Source: Massilia sp. MS-15 | Lineage (GTDB): Bacteria; Pseudomonadota; Gammaproteobacteria; Burkholderiales; Burkholderiaceae_D | Assembly (NCBI RefSeq): GCF_020176695.1 | Contig: NZ_JAIWIA010000028.1 | Coordinates: 1-64,000, forward strand | Length of the DNA stretch: 64,000 nucleotides | Reading direction: 5' to 3' | Shown: positions 22,808 through 31,594 of the stretch, in pieces | Layout of the letters: every line of letters begins with the position of its first letter | How positions within the stretch are numbered: the first letter of the stretch is position 1 | Translations under genes and position numbers: made by a program | Notes under the pieces: model-generated | The model's input: only the letters and a program-made list of their open reading frames with translations | Told to the model about the DNA's origin: nothing | Databases searched by the model: none

Positions 22808-23728
22808 ATGGGCCGGCTCGCGGCGCGCCTGCTGGGCGGCCTGGCGCTGCTGGCGGCCGGACCGGGGTCCGCCGCGCCGCCGGTGTCGGCCACAGCGGCC
22901 GCAGCGGCCGCCTACACGGTCTATGCGGCCGGCGACATCGCGCGCTGCAAGCATCCCGACCCGCGCTGGTCGGGCGCGGCCGCCACCGCCAGCCTGGTCG
23001 AGGGCCTGCTGCGCACCGACCCCGATGCCGCCGTGCTGTCGCTGGGCGACCATACCTATCCGCACGGCACGGCGGCGGAATTCGCCCGCTGCTATGCGCC
23101 GACCTGGGGACGTTTCCGCGACCGCACCTGGCCCACGCCCGGCAACCACGAGTACGCGACGCCCGGCGCCAGGCCCTATTTCGACTACTTCGGCGAACGC
23201 GCCGGCAAGGGCCACTACAGCCTGCGGCTCGGCAGCTGGCTGGTGATTTCGCTCGACAGCAACCTGAGCGGTGCCGCGCACGCCGCCCAGCTCGACTGGC
23301 TGCGCGCGGAGCTGGCGCGCCAGCCGGCGCGCTGCACACTGGCGTTCTGGCACCATCCGCTGTACAGTTCGGGCGGGCACCTGGGTCCGGGCCGCATGCG
23401 CGACGCCTTCGCGCTGCTGCACGCGGCCGGCGCCGACATCGTGCTGTCCGGCCATGACCACGACTACGAGCGCTTCGCGCCGCAAGACGCCGACGGTGGC
23501 CTGGACCGCGCGCGCGGCGTGCGCCAGTTCGTGGTCGGCACCGGCGGCGCCTATGCCACGCCCTTCCTGCAACTGACCGCCAACAGCGAAGTGCGCGAAG
23601 CCAGCTATGATGGCGTACTGGCGCTGCGCCTGCTGGACGGCGCCTACGAATGGCGCTTCCTGCCGGCCGACCCGGCCCGCGTGCGCCCGGGCGCCACCCC
23701 GGACCATGGACGCGCCAGCTGCCATTGA
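22808..23728 (+). CDS. Secreted metallophosphoesterase
   Basis: The 306-residue protein has a signal peptide (about 1-23) and a purple-acid-phosphatase-like calcineurin fold. All five metal-ligand blocks are visible: GDIARC, LGDHTYP, GNHEY, FWHHPLY and SGHDHDYER. It is therefore probably active on phosphomonoesters or diesters in the periplasm. I take the ATG at 22808 as start, since extending upstream would run into pncC. It begins 11 nt after pncC and ends 12 nt before the M16 peptidase, so the three may be co-transcribed. The substrate is unknown. Confidence 0.85.
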   Translation: MGRLAARLLGGLALLAAGPGSAAPPVSATAAAAAAYTVYAAGDIARCKHPDPRWSGAAATASLVEGLLRTDPDAAVLSLGDHTYPHGTAAEFARCYAPTWGRFRDRTWPTPGNHEYATPGARPYFDYFGERAGKGHYSLRLGSWLVISLDSNLSGAAHAAQLDWLRAELARQPARCTLAFWHHPLYSSGGHLGPGRMRDAFALLHAAGADIVLSGHDHDYERFAPQDADGGLDRARGVRQFVVGTGGAYATPFLQLTANSEVREASYDGVLALRLLDGAYEWRFLPADPARVRPGATPDHGRASCH

Positions 23729-23740
23729 CCGGAGCCCGAC

Positions 23741-26554
23741 ATGAAACTCTCCTGGCTGCTCCTTGCTACCCTGATGCTGACAACTTTTTCTCCCATGGCC
23801 GGCGCCCAGCCGGCCCCCGCCCCGCTGCCCCACATTGCTTTCGACAAGACCGTCCTGCCGAACGGCCTGCAGCTGATCCTGGTCGAAGACCGGCGCCTGC
23901 CGGTGGTGGCGGTCAACCTCTGGTACCACGTGGGCCCGGCCAGCGAAGCGCCGGGCCTGACCGGCTTCGCCCACCTGTTCGAACACATGATGTTCGCCCA
24001 GACCCGCCACATCCCGCGCGGCATGGCCGACCGCCTGCTGGAAGGCGCCGGGGCCACCGACAGCAACGGCGGCACCGGCTACGACCAGACCGCCTACTAC
24101 GATACCGTGCCCTCGAACCAGCTGGAGCTGGCGCTGTGGGTGCACGCCGACCGCATGGGCTACCTGCTCGACGTGCTGGACCAGGAAGCGCTGAGCATCC
24201 AGCAGGACGTGGTGCGCAACGAGCGCCGCCAGACGGTCGAGGACGAACCCTACGGCCTGGTGCGCGAGGCGCTGGCGCATGCGCTGTTCCCCAAGGGCCA
24301 TCCGTACCACGCCTCGATCATTGGCTCGCATGCCGACATCCAGAACGCGAAGCTGGAAGACGTGCGCCAGTTCTTCGCCCGCTACTACGGTCCGAACAAC
24401 GCCAGCCTGGTGATCGCGGGCGACATCGACAAGGCAAAGACCCGCGCCCTGGTCGAGCGCTATTTCGGCAGCTTCCGGCGCAGCCCGCCGGTGGCGCGCC
24501 CCAGCGTGGCGACCCCGCCAATCACCAGCGAGCGCCGGGTGGTGGTACGCGACCGGATCGAGCTGCCGCGCGTGTTCATGGGCTGGCACACGCCGCCCGC
24601 CTACGGGCCGGGCGACGCCGAACTGGCGGTGGCGGCGGAAATCCTCGGCGGCGGCAAGTCCAGCCGCCTGTACAAGAAGCTGGTCTACAAAAACCAGATC
24701 GCGCAGGACGTGGACGCCAGCCAGAACGCCCTGGGCCTGGTCTCGACCTTCGTGATCGACGTCACCGCGCGCCCCGGGCACGACGCGCGCGAGCTGGAAG
24801 CGGCGATCGACGCCGAGCTGGCAGCGCTGCGCGAGCACGGGCCGACGCTGCGCGAAGTCGAGCGCGCCCGCAATAGCCTGGAGACCGCGCTCCTGAGCAC
24901 GATCGAAAAGCTGGGCGGCGATGGCCTGGCGGACCAGCTCAACCACTACAACCAGTATACGGGCGACCCCGGCTACCTCGGCAAGGACCTGGAGCGCCTG
25001 CGCCGCGTGAGCCCGGCCGACGTGCAGCGCGCCGTGCGCAGCTGGCTGCGCCAGGACGCGCGCGCCGTGGTCACCGGCGTGCCCGGCAAGCCGGTGATCC
25101 ACGATCCGCGCCCGCCGAAGGCACGCTCCGCCGCCCCGGTCGCGGGTGGCGGCACGAGCGCAGGCATCAATGCCCCCGAAGCCTGGCGCGCGCACAGGCC
25201 GAAAGCCGGACCGCCCCCCCAGTTCACGCCGCCGCAGGGCGAATCCTTCCGGCTGGAGAACGGCCTGACCGTGATCCACCACCAGCGCCCGGGCGTGCCG
25301 CTGGTGTCGGCCCAGCTGGTGGTGCGCAGCGGCAGCGCCGCCAATCCGGCCGGCCTGCCGGGCCTGGCCGGCTTCACGGCGCACATGCTGGAAGAAGGCA
25401 CGGCCACCCGCAGCGCGCCCCGGATCGCTGACGAGATCGCGCAGCTCGGCGCTTTCCTCGACACCGCCAGTGGCGCCGACGCCTCGGCCGTCTCGCTGCT
25501 GGCGCTGCGCGCGGGCTTCCCTGCGGCGCTGGAGATCATGGCCGACATCGTGCAGCGCCCGGCCTTTCCCATCGCCGAAATCGAGCGCCAGCGCGCCAGC
25601 CGGGTCGGCGACCTGGTCCAGCAGCGCGACGATCCGGAAGCGGTGGCGGCGGTGGCGGCGCTCGGCGCGCTGTACGGTAGCCGCCATCCCAAGGGCCATG
25701 GGCAGCTCGGCACCGAGCAGGCGATCCGCGCCGTGACGCGCGACGACCTGGTCGACTTCTGGCGGCGCCACTACGTGCCCGGGAATGCCGCCCTGGTGGT
25801 GACGGGCGACATCGCGCACGCCGAGCTGAAGACGCTCGCCGCAACGCACTTCGGCGCCTGGGCGCGCGCCGAGGTGCCGGCCGCGAGCTCGCCCGCGCCA
25901 GCCGGCACCCGCGCACGCCTGGTCGTGGTGGACCAGCCGGACGCGGTCCAGACGGCGCTGCAGGTCGGCACGCTCGGAGCCGCGCGCGACAGCGCCGACT
26001 TCCCGGTGCTGCAGGTGTTGAACGGGGCACTGGGCGGCATGTTCTCCAGCCGCCTGAACCTCAGGCTGCGCGAAGCCAAGGGCTATACCTATGGCGTGTA
26101 CTCGCAGTTCCACTACGAGCGCAGCCCCGGCCCGTTCACGATCGGCACCAGCGTGCGGGCCGATGCCACCGGCGATTCGGTTCGCATCATCTTCCAGGAA
26201 CTGGAGTCGCTGCGCACTGCGCCGCTGCCGCCGGCCGAACTGAAGGCGGCGCGCGACGCCCAGGTGCTGTCCCTGCCCGGCCAGTTCGAGACCAATGCCG
26301 AGATCGGCGCCAGCCTGGCCGAACTGTTCATCTACGGCCTGCCGCCCGACTACTACGCGCGCCTGCCGGCCCAGCTGTCCGCCGTGAGCGCGGCCCAGGT
26401 GCAGGATGCGGCGCGCAAGGCACTCGATCCCGCGCACATGGTGGTGGTGGCCGTCGGCGACCGGCGCCGCATCCTGGCGCAACTGCGGCCGCTGGCGCTG
26501 GGCCAGCCCGAACTGCGCGACGACGACGGGCAGCTGCCGCCAGCCTCGCCCTAG
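23741..26554 (+). CDS. Tandem M16 zinc peptidase, periplasmic
   Basis: This 937-residue protein has a signal peptide (cleavage near GAQP, residue 23) and two insulinase-type halves. The N-terminal half has the inverted zinc site HLFEH (78-82) and a downstream region (LDQEALSIQQDVVRNERRQ) that should supply the third zinc ligand. The second half (from about 495) begins FRLENGLTVI, but at the equivalent place reads FTAHMLEEGT and lacks HxxEH. So one half is catalytic and one is structural, as in the mitochondrial processing peptidase pair. It probably degrades peptides in the periplasm. It converges on copA with a 78-nt gap that shows no clear terminator. Confidence 0.9.
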   Translation: MKLSWLLLATLMLTTFSPMAGAQPAPAPLPHIAFDKTVLPNGLQLILVEDRRLPVVAVNLWYHVGPASEAPGLTGFAHLFEHMMFAQTRHIPRGMADRLLEGAGATDSNGGTGYDQTAYYDTVPSNQLELALWVHADRMGYLLDVLDQEALSIQQDVVRNERRQTVEDEPYGLVREALAHALFPKGHPYHASIIGSHADIQNAKLEDVRQFFARYYGPNNASLVIAGDIDKAKTRALVERYFGSFRRSPPVARPSVATPPITSERRVVVRDRIELPRVFMGWHTPPAYGPGDAELAVAAEILGGGKSSRLYKKLVYKNQIAQDVDASQNALGLVSTFVIDVTARPGHDARELEAAIDAELAALREHGPTLREVERARNSLETALLSTIEKLGGDGLADQLNHYNQYTGDPGYLGKDLERLRRVSPADVQRAVRSWLRQDARAVVTGVPGKPVIHDPRPPKARSAAPVAGGGTSAGINAPEAWRAHRPKAGPPPQFTPPQGESFRLENGLTVIHHQRPGVPLVSAQLVVRSGSAANPAGLPGLAGFTAHMLEEGTATRSAPRIADEIAQLGAFLDTASGADASAVSLLALRAGFPAALEIMADIVQRPAFPIAEIERQRASRVGDLVQQRDDPEAVAAVAALGALYGSRHPKGHGQLGTEQAIRAVTRDDLVDFWRRHYVPGNAALVVTGDIAHAELKTLAATHFGAWARAEVPAASSPAPAGTRARLVVVDQPDAVQTALQVGTLGAARDSADFPVLQVLNGALGGMFSSRLNLRLREAKGYTYGVYSQFHYERSPGPFTIGTSVRADATGDSVRIIFQELESLRTAPLPPAELKAARDAQVLSLPGQFETNAEIGASLAELFIYGLPPDYYARLPAQLSAVSAAQVQDAARKALDPAHMVVVAVGDRRRILAQLRPLALGQPELRDDDGQLPPASP

Positions 26555-26632
26555 GAGCCGGAAATACTGGCGGCAGTGTCTGGCTGGAGTACTGTCTTGA
26601 ATGAGTGCTAACGGAAAAGGCCTTAGGGGAGA

Positions 26633-28954
26633 TCAAGCACTTCCGTAGTCATCGCCTTGCATGCGCCTTAAGCGAAGTGCATTGGCGATGACGGAAACCG
26701 AGCTCAAGCTCATTGCAAGGGCCGCGATCATTGGCGACAGCAGCTGCCCGGTGAAGGGATAAAGTGCGCCGGCCGCCAGCGGAATACCTAGCGCGTTGTA
26801 GATGAAGGCAAACCCGAGGTTCTGCCGCATGTTGCGCACGGTCTGGAGCGAAAGCAGGCGCGACCGGGCGATCGCACGCAGGTCGCCCTTGATCAGGGTC
26901 ACGTGCGCCGAATTGATCGCGACGTCGGTCCCGGTTCCCATGGCGATGCCGACATCGGCCTTGGCCAGCGCCGGCGCATCGTTGATACCGTCGCCGGCCA
27001 TGGCCACGACCCGGCCTTCGTTCTGAAGCTGCTGCACGAGTGCCAACTTGTCCTGCGGCTTGACCTCCCCCTGCACCTCCTCGATCCCGAGACGCGACGC
27101 CACCGCCTTCGCAGTCGTGACTCCGTCGCCCGTTGCCATGACGACCCTGAGGCCGGCGTCGCGCAGCGCGGCAAGCGCCTCTGGCGTGGTTTCCTTCACC
27201 GGGTCCGAGACCGCTACCAGTCCCATCAAACGGTCCTCACGTGCCAGGTACATCACGCTCGCGCCCGCCTGGCGCAGTTCCTCCGCAATGCGCTGCATCG
27301 GTTTCCAGTCGATCCCTTCGCTCTCCATCAACGCCGTATTTCCCAAGGAGACCCGTTGATCTCGTACGGTACCGCGTACACCGATTCCGCTCGATGACTC
27401 GAACGTCTCCGGCTTGTCGAGCCTGAGCTCGCGCTTCCGTGCCTCGGCGACGATGGCGTGCGCAAGCGGATGCTCGCTTCCCTGGTCCAGGCTGGCGGCG
27501 ATACGGAGCACCTCCTCGTCCTGCAACCCTGGCGCGGCGACGACGCGATCAAACGCGGGTTTTCCTTCCGTGAGGGTACCGGTCTTGTCGACGATCAAGG
27601 TGTCGACCTTTCTCATGGCCTCGATCGCCGCGGCGTCGCGAAAGAGTATGCCCTGGGTTGCGGCGCGGCCGGTCGCCGCCATGATCGACATCGGCGTGGC
27701 CAGGCCAAGCGCACATGGACAAGCGATGATCAGGACGGCCACCGCGTTGACGAAGCCATATACCCAGCCCGGTTCCGGCCCAAAAAGTCCCCAGCCGAGG
27801 AGCGTCGCCACTGCAACCAGCACGACCACCGAAACAAAGTAGCCGGCCACGACGTCGGCAAGGCGCTGCATGGGTGCACGGGAGCGCTGTGCGCTTGCGA
27901 CCATCTGCACGATCTGCGACAGCATCGTCTGCGAGCCCACGCGCTCGGATTCGATGATGAGGCTGCCGCTGGTATTGATCGTCGCGCCAATGACCTTGTC
28001 GCCTGCGCGCTTGGTCACGGGTAGCGGCTCGCCGGTGAGCATGCTTTCGTCGATCGCGCTTTCGCCTTCGATGACGGTACCGTCGACCGGAACCTTTTCG
28101 CCAGGCCGCACGCGCAACTGGTCGCCGACGTGCACGTGCGACAGCTCCACGTCTTCCTCGCGACCGTCGGTGCGGATGCGGCGGGCAGTCTTCGGCGCCA
28201 GGCCGAGCAAGGACTTGATTGCGGCCGAGGTCTGCGAACGCGCACGCAGCTCCAGGATCTGTCCCAAGAGCGTCAGCGAGATGATCACAGCGGCGGCTTC
28301 AAAGTACACGCCGATGCGCCCGTGCATTTCGAACCGCGCAGGGAACAGGCCCGGCGCGACAGTGGCCACCACGCTGTACCAGTAGGCAGCGGAGACGCCA
28401 ATGCCGATCAGGGTCCACATATTCGGGTTACGCTTGCGGATCGACCCCACGCCGCGCACGAAGAAAGGCCAGCCTGCCCACAAGACGACCGGCGTGCTCA
28501 GAGCCAGCTCGATCCAGCTTTGATAGGCCTGTATGCCGCTGAACAGGCGATGGCCCACCATCGCCAGGACGGCGACGATGACCGTCAACGGCAGGGTCCA
28601 CCAGAATCGTCGGCGGAAGTCGGCCAGCTCCGGATTCTCCTCCTCTTCCAGCGTAGGCATCATCGGCTCAAGGGACATTCCGCATATTGGGCAATTTCCT
28701 GGACCGGACTGCTGGATCTGCGGGTGCATCGGGCAGGTGTAGATGGTGCCGGCCGGACCAGCTGGCTGCACGCCCTCCGCCTCTGTTCCCGCGGCGTCGG
28801 TGAACGGCTTGTCGGCCACAGCAGTTACGTCGCCAGGTGCGCGTGCCGCAGCGGATCTGGCATTGCCTGTCATTTGAGGCGGTGCGGTGTGATCATGATG
28901 GCATCGTCCGTTTCCATGCTCGTGACCTGAATGCTCGTGTGGGTCGTGCTTCAT
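26633..28954 (-). CDS. copA: Copper-exporting P1B-type ATPase
   Basis: The 773-residue inner-membrane pump exports Cu(I) from the cytoplasm. Instead of classical CxxC heavy-metal domains, the N-terminus is His-rich (1-23) followed by a YHS-like metal domain with CPMHP (74-78) and CPICGM (88-93). The core has TGEP (307-310), the CPC metal motif in the membrane (412-414), the phosphorylated Asp in DKTGT (456-460), the SEHPLAHA motif near 495 and [15 protein letters not shown] precedes the ATG. Its promoter at 29139-29169 has CueR-type architecture, so Cu(I) induction is likely. It diverges from the copper resistance genes that follow. Confidence 0.94.
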   Translation of the reverse strand: MKHDPHEHSGHEHGNGRCHHDHTAPPQMTGNARSAAARAPGDVTAVADKPFTDAAGTEAEGVQPAGPAGTIYTCPMHPQIQQSGPGNCPICGMSLEPMMPTLEEEENPELADFRRRFWWTLPLTVIVAVLAMVGHRLFSGIQAYQSWIELALSTPVVLWAGWPFFVRGVGSIRKRNPNMWTLIGIGVSAAYWYSVVATVAPGLFPARFEMHGRIGVYFEAAAVIISLTLLGQILELRARSQTSAAIKSLLGLAPKTARRIRTDGREEDVELSHVHVGDQLRVRPGEKVPVDGTVIEGESAIDESMLTGEPLPVTKRAGDKVIGATINTSGSLIIESERVGSQTMLSQIVQMVASAQRSRAPMQRLADVVAGYFVSVVVLVAVATLLGWGLFGPEPGWVYGFVNAVAVLIIACPCALGLATPMSIMAATGRAATQGILFRDAAAIEAMRKVDTLIVDKTGTLTEGKPAFDRVVAAPGLQDEEVLRIAASLDQGSEHPLAHAIVAEARKRELRLDKPETFESSSGIGVRGTVRDQRVSLGNTALMESEGIDWKPMQRIAEELRQAGASVMYLAREDRLMGLVAVSDPVKETTPEALAALRDAGLRVVMATGDGVTTAKAVASRLGIEEVQGEVKPQDKLALVQQLQNEGRVVAMAGDGINDAPALAKADVGIAMGTGTDVAINSAHVTLIKGDLRAIARSRLLSLQTVRNMRQNLGFAFIYNALGIPLAAGALYPFTGQLLSPMIAALAMSLSSVSVIANALRLRRMQGDDYGSA

Positions 28955-29275
28955 GGTGGCTCCTTGAGAAAGACGTGTTTTCCTGTCCGTCCATTACCCG
29001 ACCTGCTCGTGCCGGGGTCAGCTGCACCGCAGACAAGCTGCATGCCGATATCCTTGTCCAGCAAGGTATCGCAGATGTTGGCGTAACGGCTAAATAGGCA
29101 AGACCGGCAAGACTTGACGGCGCGCTCTGAATAAAACCACTGTAAACCCTCCAACAATGGAAAGGTCAAGTGTTTGCGTTTCTGTATTGGCACCCAGGCG
29201 CAAACCTTACTGTTGTCGTAGCGGGGATACGGGCTGTAACGACGCGAAAACTGTCATGCTATACTCGCCGCACCT
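28955..29275. other. Divergent promoter region of the copper island
   Basis: This 321-nt gap contains the CueR-type promoter for copA and, on the plus strand, a consensus-like TATACT at 29260-29265 just 10 nt before the ATG at 29276. If that -10 is used, the plus-strand transcript would be nearly leaderless. No coding sequence with normal codon bias was found in the gap. Confidence 0.5.
29139..29169 (-). promoter_or_regulatory. CueR-type (MerR family) operator-promoter of copA
   Basis: On the minus strand a -35 TTGACC (29169-29164) and a -10 TACAGT (29144-29139) are separated by 19 nt, the overlong spacer typical of MerR-family promoters. The spacer holds an imperfect dyad, ACCTTTCC...GGAGGGT, close to the CueR consensus ACCTTCC-N7-GGAAGGT. 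Transcription would begin near 29132 and leave a leader of about 178 nt before copA. No merR/cueR gene is in the window. Confidence 0.82.
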
Positions 29276-29698
29276 ATGAACCGTCTGCTCACGACATTGC
29301 TGGTATGGGTCCTGATGGCCGCACTTCCGCTGCACGCGGCGGCTGCGTCCGTCAACATGTCTTGCGCACCGGTTCCGCAACATGCCGGCGCAGTCCAGAT
29401 GATCGGGCATGCGCCGCACGCTGGCGCCGCCGCCGATGATCCGCATGCCCATCACGGCATGCACGCCACGGACGCGGCCGACACGGCAGCAGACGGCGGT
29501 TCTTCCGGTGCCGAGACGGAAAAGCTGTCGCACCCCTCGTGCAGCGCATGCTCGGCATTCTGTATCGGCGCCCTTGCGCCTCCCTCTTCGCCGCTTGCCG
29601 TTCCCAGCTTCGCTGGATCGGAGGCGGTTTTTGGCTCCCCTTCCGACCTGGTCGCCGGTTTCATTCCCGACGGCCCGCAACGGCCTCCACGGCCCTGA
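29276..29698 (+). CDS. Small secreted Cys/His-rich protein, DUF2946-like
   Basis: The 140-residue product has a signal peptide (MNRLLTTLLVWVLMAALP, cleaved near residue 23). The mature part is rich in His and Ala, with repeated HAPHAGAAADDPHAHHGMH and a late cysteine cluster CSACSAFCIGA. The layout resembles DUF2946-type proteins found beside copper genes in proteobacteria (recalled, moderate certainty). The His, Met and Cys residues suggest metal binding. It is the first gene of the plus-strand copper run, and the TATACT 10 nt upstream leaves almost no leader. The function is unknown; a copper-binding role is inference from content and place. Confidence 0.6.
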   Translation: MNRLLTTLLVWVLMAALPLHAAAASVNMSCAPVPQHAGAVQMIGHAPHAGAAADDPHAHHGMHATDAADTAADGGSSGAETEKLSHPSCSACSAFCIGALAPPSSPLAVPSFAGSEAVFGSPSDLVAGFIPDGPQRPPRP

Positions 29699-29802
29699 TC
29701 CGCTCAATCGACCAGGCGTTCGTGCCGGCACCCAGCCGCGGCACTGATGCGCCCTGAACCTTGGTGCCACGGCACCGCATGACCGATTTCGAGGATTGAA
29801 CG

Positions 29803-30150
29803 ATGAAACGCACGCTGTGGGCTGCTCTTGCCGCCCTGTCCGCTGCTGCGCCTGGCGCCCAGGCCCAGCAGCTCCCCACGACGCCCGATCCGGCCGACCC
29901 ATCCATTGCCGTACCTGCGACCGTATATGAATCGGTGACCGGCCACGTCCCGCCCGCGGGCAGCAAGCAGACGCCTGACAAGACCTGGCGCGCGGCCAAT
30001 GATGCCCTTGCAGGTCAGGCGAGTCAGGCGGGCCAGGCCGGCCATGCTGGTCATGGCGGCCACGCCGCTCCCGCCCCTGCACCCGCACGAGCGCCCGCAC
30101 CCGCGCCCGCGCCGGCCACCCCGTCCAAGCATCAACACCAGCACCACTGA
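29803..30150 (+). CDS. Small secreted protein with His-rich tail
   Basis: The 115-residue product has a clear signal peptide ending in AQAQQ (near residue 22). A conserved-looking middle (DPSIAVPATVYESVTGHV...TWRAANDAL) is followed by a low-complexity tail of Gly-Gln-Ala, then Ala-Pro repeats, ending KHQHQHH. I recognise no named family. Its place between the DUF2946-like gene and the TolC-like gene, 10 nt before the latter's ATG, suggests co-expression in copper resistance. The terminal His cluster could bind metal. No catalytic residues are evident. Confidence 0.6.
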   Translation: MKRTLWAALAALSAAAPGAQAQQLPTTPDPADPSIAVPATVYESVTGHVPPAGSKQTPDKTWRAANDALAGQASQAGQAGHAGHGGHAAPAPAPARAPAPAPAPATPSKHQHQHH

Positions 30151-30160
30151 GCCGACGCCG

Positions 30161-31579
30161 ATGAGAACAACACAACAACATCCAGCCCTTCGCGCTGTCG
30201 TGACCGGCGCCATGGCTCTCGCGCTCGGCGGTTGCGCCACCTTCTCCAGTGATGGAGGCCTCGACGCCGTGTCGTCGATGACCACCGAGCGCATTGGCCA
30301 GGACATCCGCCTGCCGCGCGGCACCAGTACGCACACCGAGGCGCAGGCGGAACTGGACGTGCTGCTGAAGCAAGCGCTCACAGCCGATCACGCCGTGCGC
30401 GTCGCCCTGCTCAACAACCGCGGCCTGCGTGCTTCGCTGGCCGAACTGGGCGTCGCCGAAGCCGACCTGGTGCAGGCCGGCCGCATGGCGAATCCGTCCT
30501 TCAGCTTTGGCCGCATGGGCGGCGGCGGCGAAACCGAGATCGAACGCAGCGTCATGTTCGATCTGGTCGGACTGGTGACGATCCCGCTGCGCCGGGACAT
30601 CGAAGGACGCCGCTTCGACAGCGCGAAGCTCGTTGCCGCTACCGAAGCGGTGCGCACGGCGTCGGACACCCGCAAGGCCTGGTTCAACGCGGTCGCGGCA
30701 GCGCAGTCGGCCCGCTACGCCGAGCAGGTGCGCGAGGCCGCGCAGGCCAGCGCCGAACTGGCGGCGCGCATGGCCAGGGTGGGCAACCTGAGCGCCCTCG
30801 ACCAGGCGCGCGAGCAGGTGTTCTCCGCCGAGGCCACCGCGCAGCTCGCGCGTGCGCGCCACAACGCGACGGCGGCGCGCGAACGCTTGGCGAGGCTGAT
30901 GGGCGTATGGGGCGCGCAGACCGCTTTCCAGCTGCCGGACCGGCTTCCCGATCTCCCGGGCGCGCCGCGCGAACCCGGCAATATCGAAGCGCTGGCGATG
31001 CAGCAGCGGCTGGACGTCCAACTGGCGAAGCTGCGCACCCAGGCGACGGCGCGCGCACTCGGGCTGTCGCGGGCCACCGGCTTCGTCAACGTGCTCGAAG
31101 CCGGCTACGTCAACGCGAGCAAGACCGGCCAGCCACGCGAGAACGGCTACGAAGTCGAGCTTGCCCTGCCCTTGTTCGACTGGGGTGGCGCCCGCGTCGC
31201 GAAAGCCGAGGCGCTCTACATGCAGTCGGTTCACCGCACCGCCGATACCGCCATTTCGGCCAGGTCCCAGGTGCGCGAAGCCTATTCCGCCTACCGCACC
31301 AGTTACGACGTGGCGAAGTACTACCGCGACGAGATCGTCCCGCTGCGCAAGAAGATCTCGGAAGAGACCCTGCTGCGCTACAACGGCATGCTGATGAGCG
31401 TGTTCGAACTGCTGGCGGACGCGCGTGCGCAGATCAACGGGGTGAATGCGGCGATCGAGGCGCAGCGCGACTACTGGCTGGCCGACACCGACCTGCAGGC
31501 TGCCATCAACGGTACGGGTGGCGCCACGCTCGGTATGACCGGCGGCGCAAGCACTGACGCCGCGGCGCCAGCACATTAA
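30161..31579 (+). CDS. TolC-family outer-membrane lipoprotein
   Basis: The 472-residue protein has a lipoprotein signal with lipobox LGGC (acylated Cys25). Two outer-membrane-efflux repeats follow, rich in long helices (AEADLVQAGRMANPSF; ELALPLFDWGGARVAKAEA), the hallmark of TolC/CusC channels. The start at 30161 places the lipobox correctly; the frame is open upstream but overlaps the previous gene. No CusA or CusB partner is near. It is followed 15 nt later by the multicopper oxidase. It may serve a pump encoded elsewhere, or act with the oxidase in a way not yet understood. Confidence 0.85.
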   Translation: MRTTQQHPALRAVVTGAMALALGGCATFSSDGGLDAVSSMTTERIGQDIRLPRGTSTHTEAQAELDVLLKQALTADHAVRVALLNNRGLRASLAELGVAEADLVQAGRMANPSFSFGRMGGGGETEIERSVMFDLVGLVTIPLRRDIEGRRFDSAKLVAATEAVRTASDTRKAWFNAVAAAQSARYAEQVREAAQASAELAARMARVGNLSALDQAREQVFSAEATAQLARARHNATAARERLARLMGVWGAQTAFQLPDRLPDLPGAPREPGNIEALAMQQRLDVQLAKLRTQATARALGLSRATGFVNVLEAGYVNASKTGQPRENGYEVELALPLFDWGGARVAKAEALYMQSVHRTADTAISARSQVREAYSAYRTSYDVAKYYRDEIVPLRKKISEETLLRYNGMLMSVFELLADARAQINGVNAAIEAQRDYWLADTDLQAAINGTGGATLGMTGGASTDAAAPAH

Positions 31580-31594
31580 ACAAGGAAACCAGCA

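Noticed and set aside
22475..26482. Long minus-strand frame opposite pncC, phosphatase and M16 peptidase
   Set aside because: Low-complexity translation without any recognisable domain; the opposite strand carries well-defined genes over the whole length.
28951..29193. 80-codon minus-strand ORF over the copA promoter
   Set aside because: It contains the CueR-type promoter inside its frame, has no ribosome site and no known domain.
29999..30160. Upstream extension of the TolC-like gene
   Set aside because: The open frame overlaps the small His-rich secreted protein; the lipoprotein signal starts correctly at 30161.
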